Assembly (NCBI RefSeq): GCF_017313085.1
Contig: NZ_JAFLNF010000001.1
Location: 124,001 to 188,000 of the forward strand
DNA length: 64,000 nucleotides
Source: Roseibium limicola
GTDB taxonomy: Bacteria; Pseudomonadota; Alphaproteobacteria; Rhizobiales; Stappiaceae
Direction of reading: 5' to 3'
The number at the start of each line of letters is the position of its first letter. Within the stretch, counting starts at the first letter, position 1. The notes under the pieces were generated by a model that was not told the origin of the DNA, did not search any database, and saw nothing but the letters and a program-made list of their open reading frames with translations. This document shows, one piece after another, positions 63,063 through 64,000 of the stretch. The translations under genes and the position numbers were made by a program.

Positions 63063-63620
63063 TTAGCTGTCTTCAAACATACCGCTCGGAAATCCATCGA
63101 GACTGGTCTGGTTATTGAGTCTTTGGTAGGCTTCAAGTTCCTCCGCCGACTTCGCGTTTGACCAGTTCTCAAGGGACGCGCGCTCGTTCTGGTAGTCAAA
63201 AAGCGGCACGCCATAGCCACAGGACGTCTGCACCAGATCAAAATCAATCCGGACAATCTGTCGGGCGCCCGAGGGCTCTTCGCCGCCATAGGCCGATGCC
63301 AACAGATCCTCATAAGCGGCACTGCCCCTCGACAGAACCTCCGCCGTCCCGAACAGTCGAAGGATCGACGGCGGACCTTCAACAGCGCAAAACATGATCG
63401 TTATCCGATTGAGCTGGCGAATGTGAGCGGCCGTTTCGTTGCCGCTGCCGGTGCGATCCAGATAGGCCGCCTGATTGGGACCGAGTACGCGAAATGAAGT
63501 TGTTGGTCGTGGCGAAATATTCACGCGTCCGGAAGGCGCCGCCGTAGCCGTGAAAAAGATATGCTGCCGTTCGATCCAGTCACGCAAGCCGTCCGACAGG
63601 GTCTCAAACCGTTTGGCCAT
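63063..63620 (-). CDS. PNPOx-like FMN split-barrel protein
   Basis: About 185 residues. The core (LRDWIERQHIFFTATAAPSG, VNISPRPTTSFRVLGPNQAA, YLDRTGSGNETAAHIRQLNR) is the pyridoxamine-5'-phosphate-oxidase-like split barrel. The C-terminal half lacks the substrate-binding features of true PdxH, so it is a general flavin oxidoreductase of unknown substrate. ATG 63620 has GGGAG upstream; the longer frame to 63743 would run over a terminator. Confidence 0.85.
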   Translation of the reverse strand: MAKRFETLSDGLRDWIERQHIFFTATAAPSGRVNISPRPTTSFRVLGPNQAAYLDRTGSGNETAAHIRQLNRITIMFCAVEGPPSILRLFGTAEVLSRGSAAYEDLLASAYGGEEPSGARQIVRIDFDLVQTSCGYGVPLFDYQNERASLENWSNAKSAEELEAYQRLNNQTSLDGFPSGMFEDS

Positions 63621-63702
63621 AAAATGTCTCCCTCTTGAGGCCCACAGAGTGCTCCGGAGGAATGTCCTGGTCAATTTCCAAAAACTCAACTGATCAAAAA
63701 CA

Positions 63703-63731
63703 AAAACCCCGAAGCGCTGCTCCGGGGTTTT
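63703..63731. terminator. Bidirectional terminator
   Basis: AAAACCCCG / CGGGGTTTT stem with an 11-base loop. In minus-strand sense it ends the ettA transcript 24 bases after its stop. Confidence 0.88.
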
Positions 63732-63754
63732 CAAATCGCTCAACTTTCAAGCCA

Positions 63755-64000
63755 TTACCGTGTCAGCGGCTTGTACTTGATGCGACGCGGATCGGCGGCA
63801 TGGGCACCGAGGCGACGGACCTTGTCCTTCTCGTAGTCTTCGAAGTTGCCCTCGAACCATTCAACATGGCTGTCGCCTTCAAAAGCGAGCATGTGTGTGG
63901 CGAGGCGATCGAGGAACATACGGTCATGCGAGATGACCACGGCGCAACCGGCGTAGTTTTCCAAGGCGTCTTCGAGAGCCGCCAGGGTTTCCGTATCCAG
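63755..64000 (-). CDS. ettA: Energy-dependent translational throttle protein EttA, C-terminal fragment
   Basis: The last 81 codons of an ABC-F ATPase; the gene continues beyond the right edge. The visible part has LDTETLAALEDALENYAG, AVVISHDRMFLDRLATHML (Walker B/H-loop region of the second ATPase domain), VEWFEGNFEDYE and the end RIKYKPLTR, which is characteristic of EttA among ABC-F proteins. EttA binds the ribosomal E site and gates entry into elongation according to the ATP/ADP ratio. Confidence 0.93.
   Translation of the reverse strand: MDTETLAALEDALENYAGCAVVISHDRMFLDRLATHMLAFEGDSHVEWFEGNFEDYEKDKVRRLGAHAADPRRIKYKPLTR

Overview
The window looks like a chromosomal segment of an alphaproteobacterium, most likely Hyphomicrobiales of the Stappiaceae type (Roseibium/Labrenzia relatives). 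I base this on the gene content and order: a complete dcw cluster with ddlB between murB and ftsQ, a BA14K-family protein, two DUF2336 proteins, DUF1127-like small proteins, a three-component TRAP transporter and an OxyR/KatG/catalase block. The genus is inferred, not demonstrated. I see no prophage, insertion sequence, CRISPR array, rRNA or tRNA.

Region 1 (1-15.8 kb, all minus strand) is the division and cell-wall cluster, read as mraZ-rsmH-ftsL-ftsI-murE-murF-mraY-murD-ftsW-murG-murC-murB-ddlB-ftsQ-ftsA. Most junctions are overlapping stop/start codons. mraZ is preceded by 10-bp-spaced TGGGA repeats that fit a MraZ operator. Region 2 (16-25.4 kb) holds the RNase P RNA gene with a clear promoter, a MocR-type regulator divergent from an FMN split-barrel protein, a lytic transglycosylase, an amidase overlapping a TerB/J-domain protein, a GGDEF/EAL protein and an arsC-arsH pair.

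Region 3 (25.6-37 kb) is the most interesting. A TRAP operon (dctP, dctQ, dctM) ends in a MarR-type regulator gene, and a 1194-residue 5-oxoprolinase/hydantoinase lies a few kb away. Their promoters carry 22-bp elements identical at 20 positions and in the same orientation to the gene. This suggests one regulon for uptake and ATP-dependent opening of 5-oxoproline or a related cyclic amide. Two integral-membrane glycosyltransferases (GT87, GT39) and a metallo-beta-lactamase-fold hydrolase lie between them.

Region 4 (37-53 kb) has a chemoreceptor, a HugZ-like protein, BA14K, extensin-like and LysE genes, two DUF2336 genes, a 27-residue membrane peptide, and a methionine operon. In that operon an ArsR-methyltransferase fusion regulator (SahR-like) precedes metF and metH, with a perfect 18-bp palindrome in front. 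Region 5 (53-64 kb) has katG, a monofunctional catalase and oxyR, with a shared 37-nt element upstream of both catalase genes. It then has a methyltransferase, a cysteine-cluster regulator divergent from two small genes across a long inverted repeat, a MOSC protein, a GH64/thaumatin-fold-like protein, another split-barrel protein and the 3' end of ettA.
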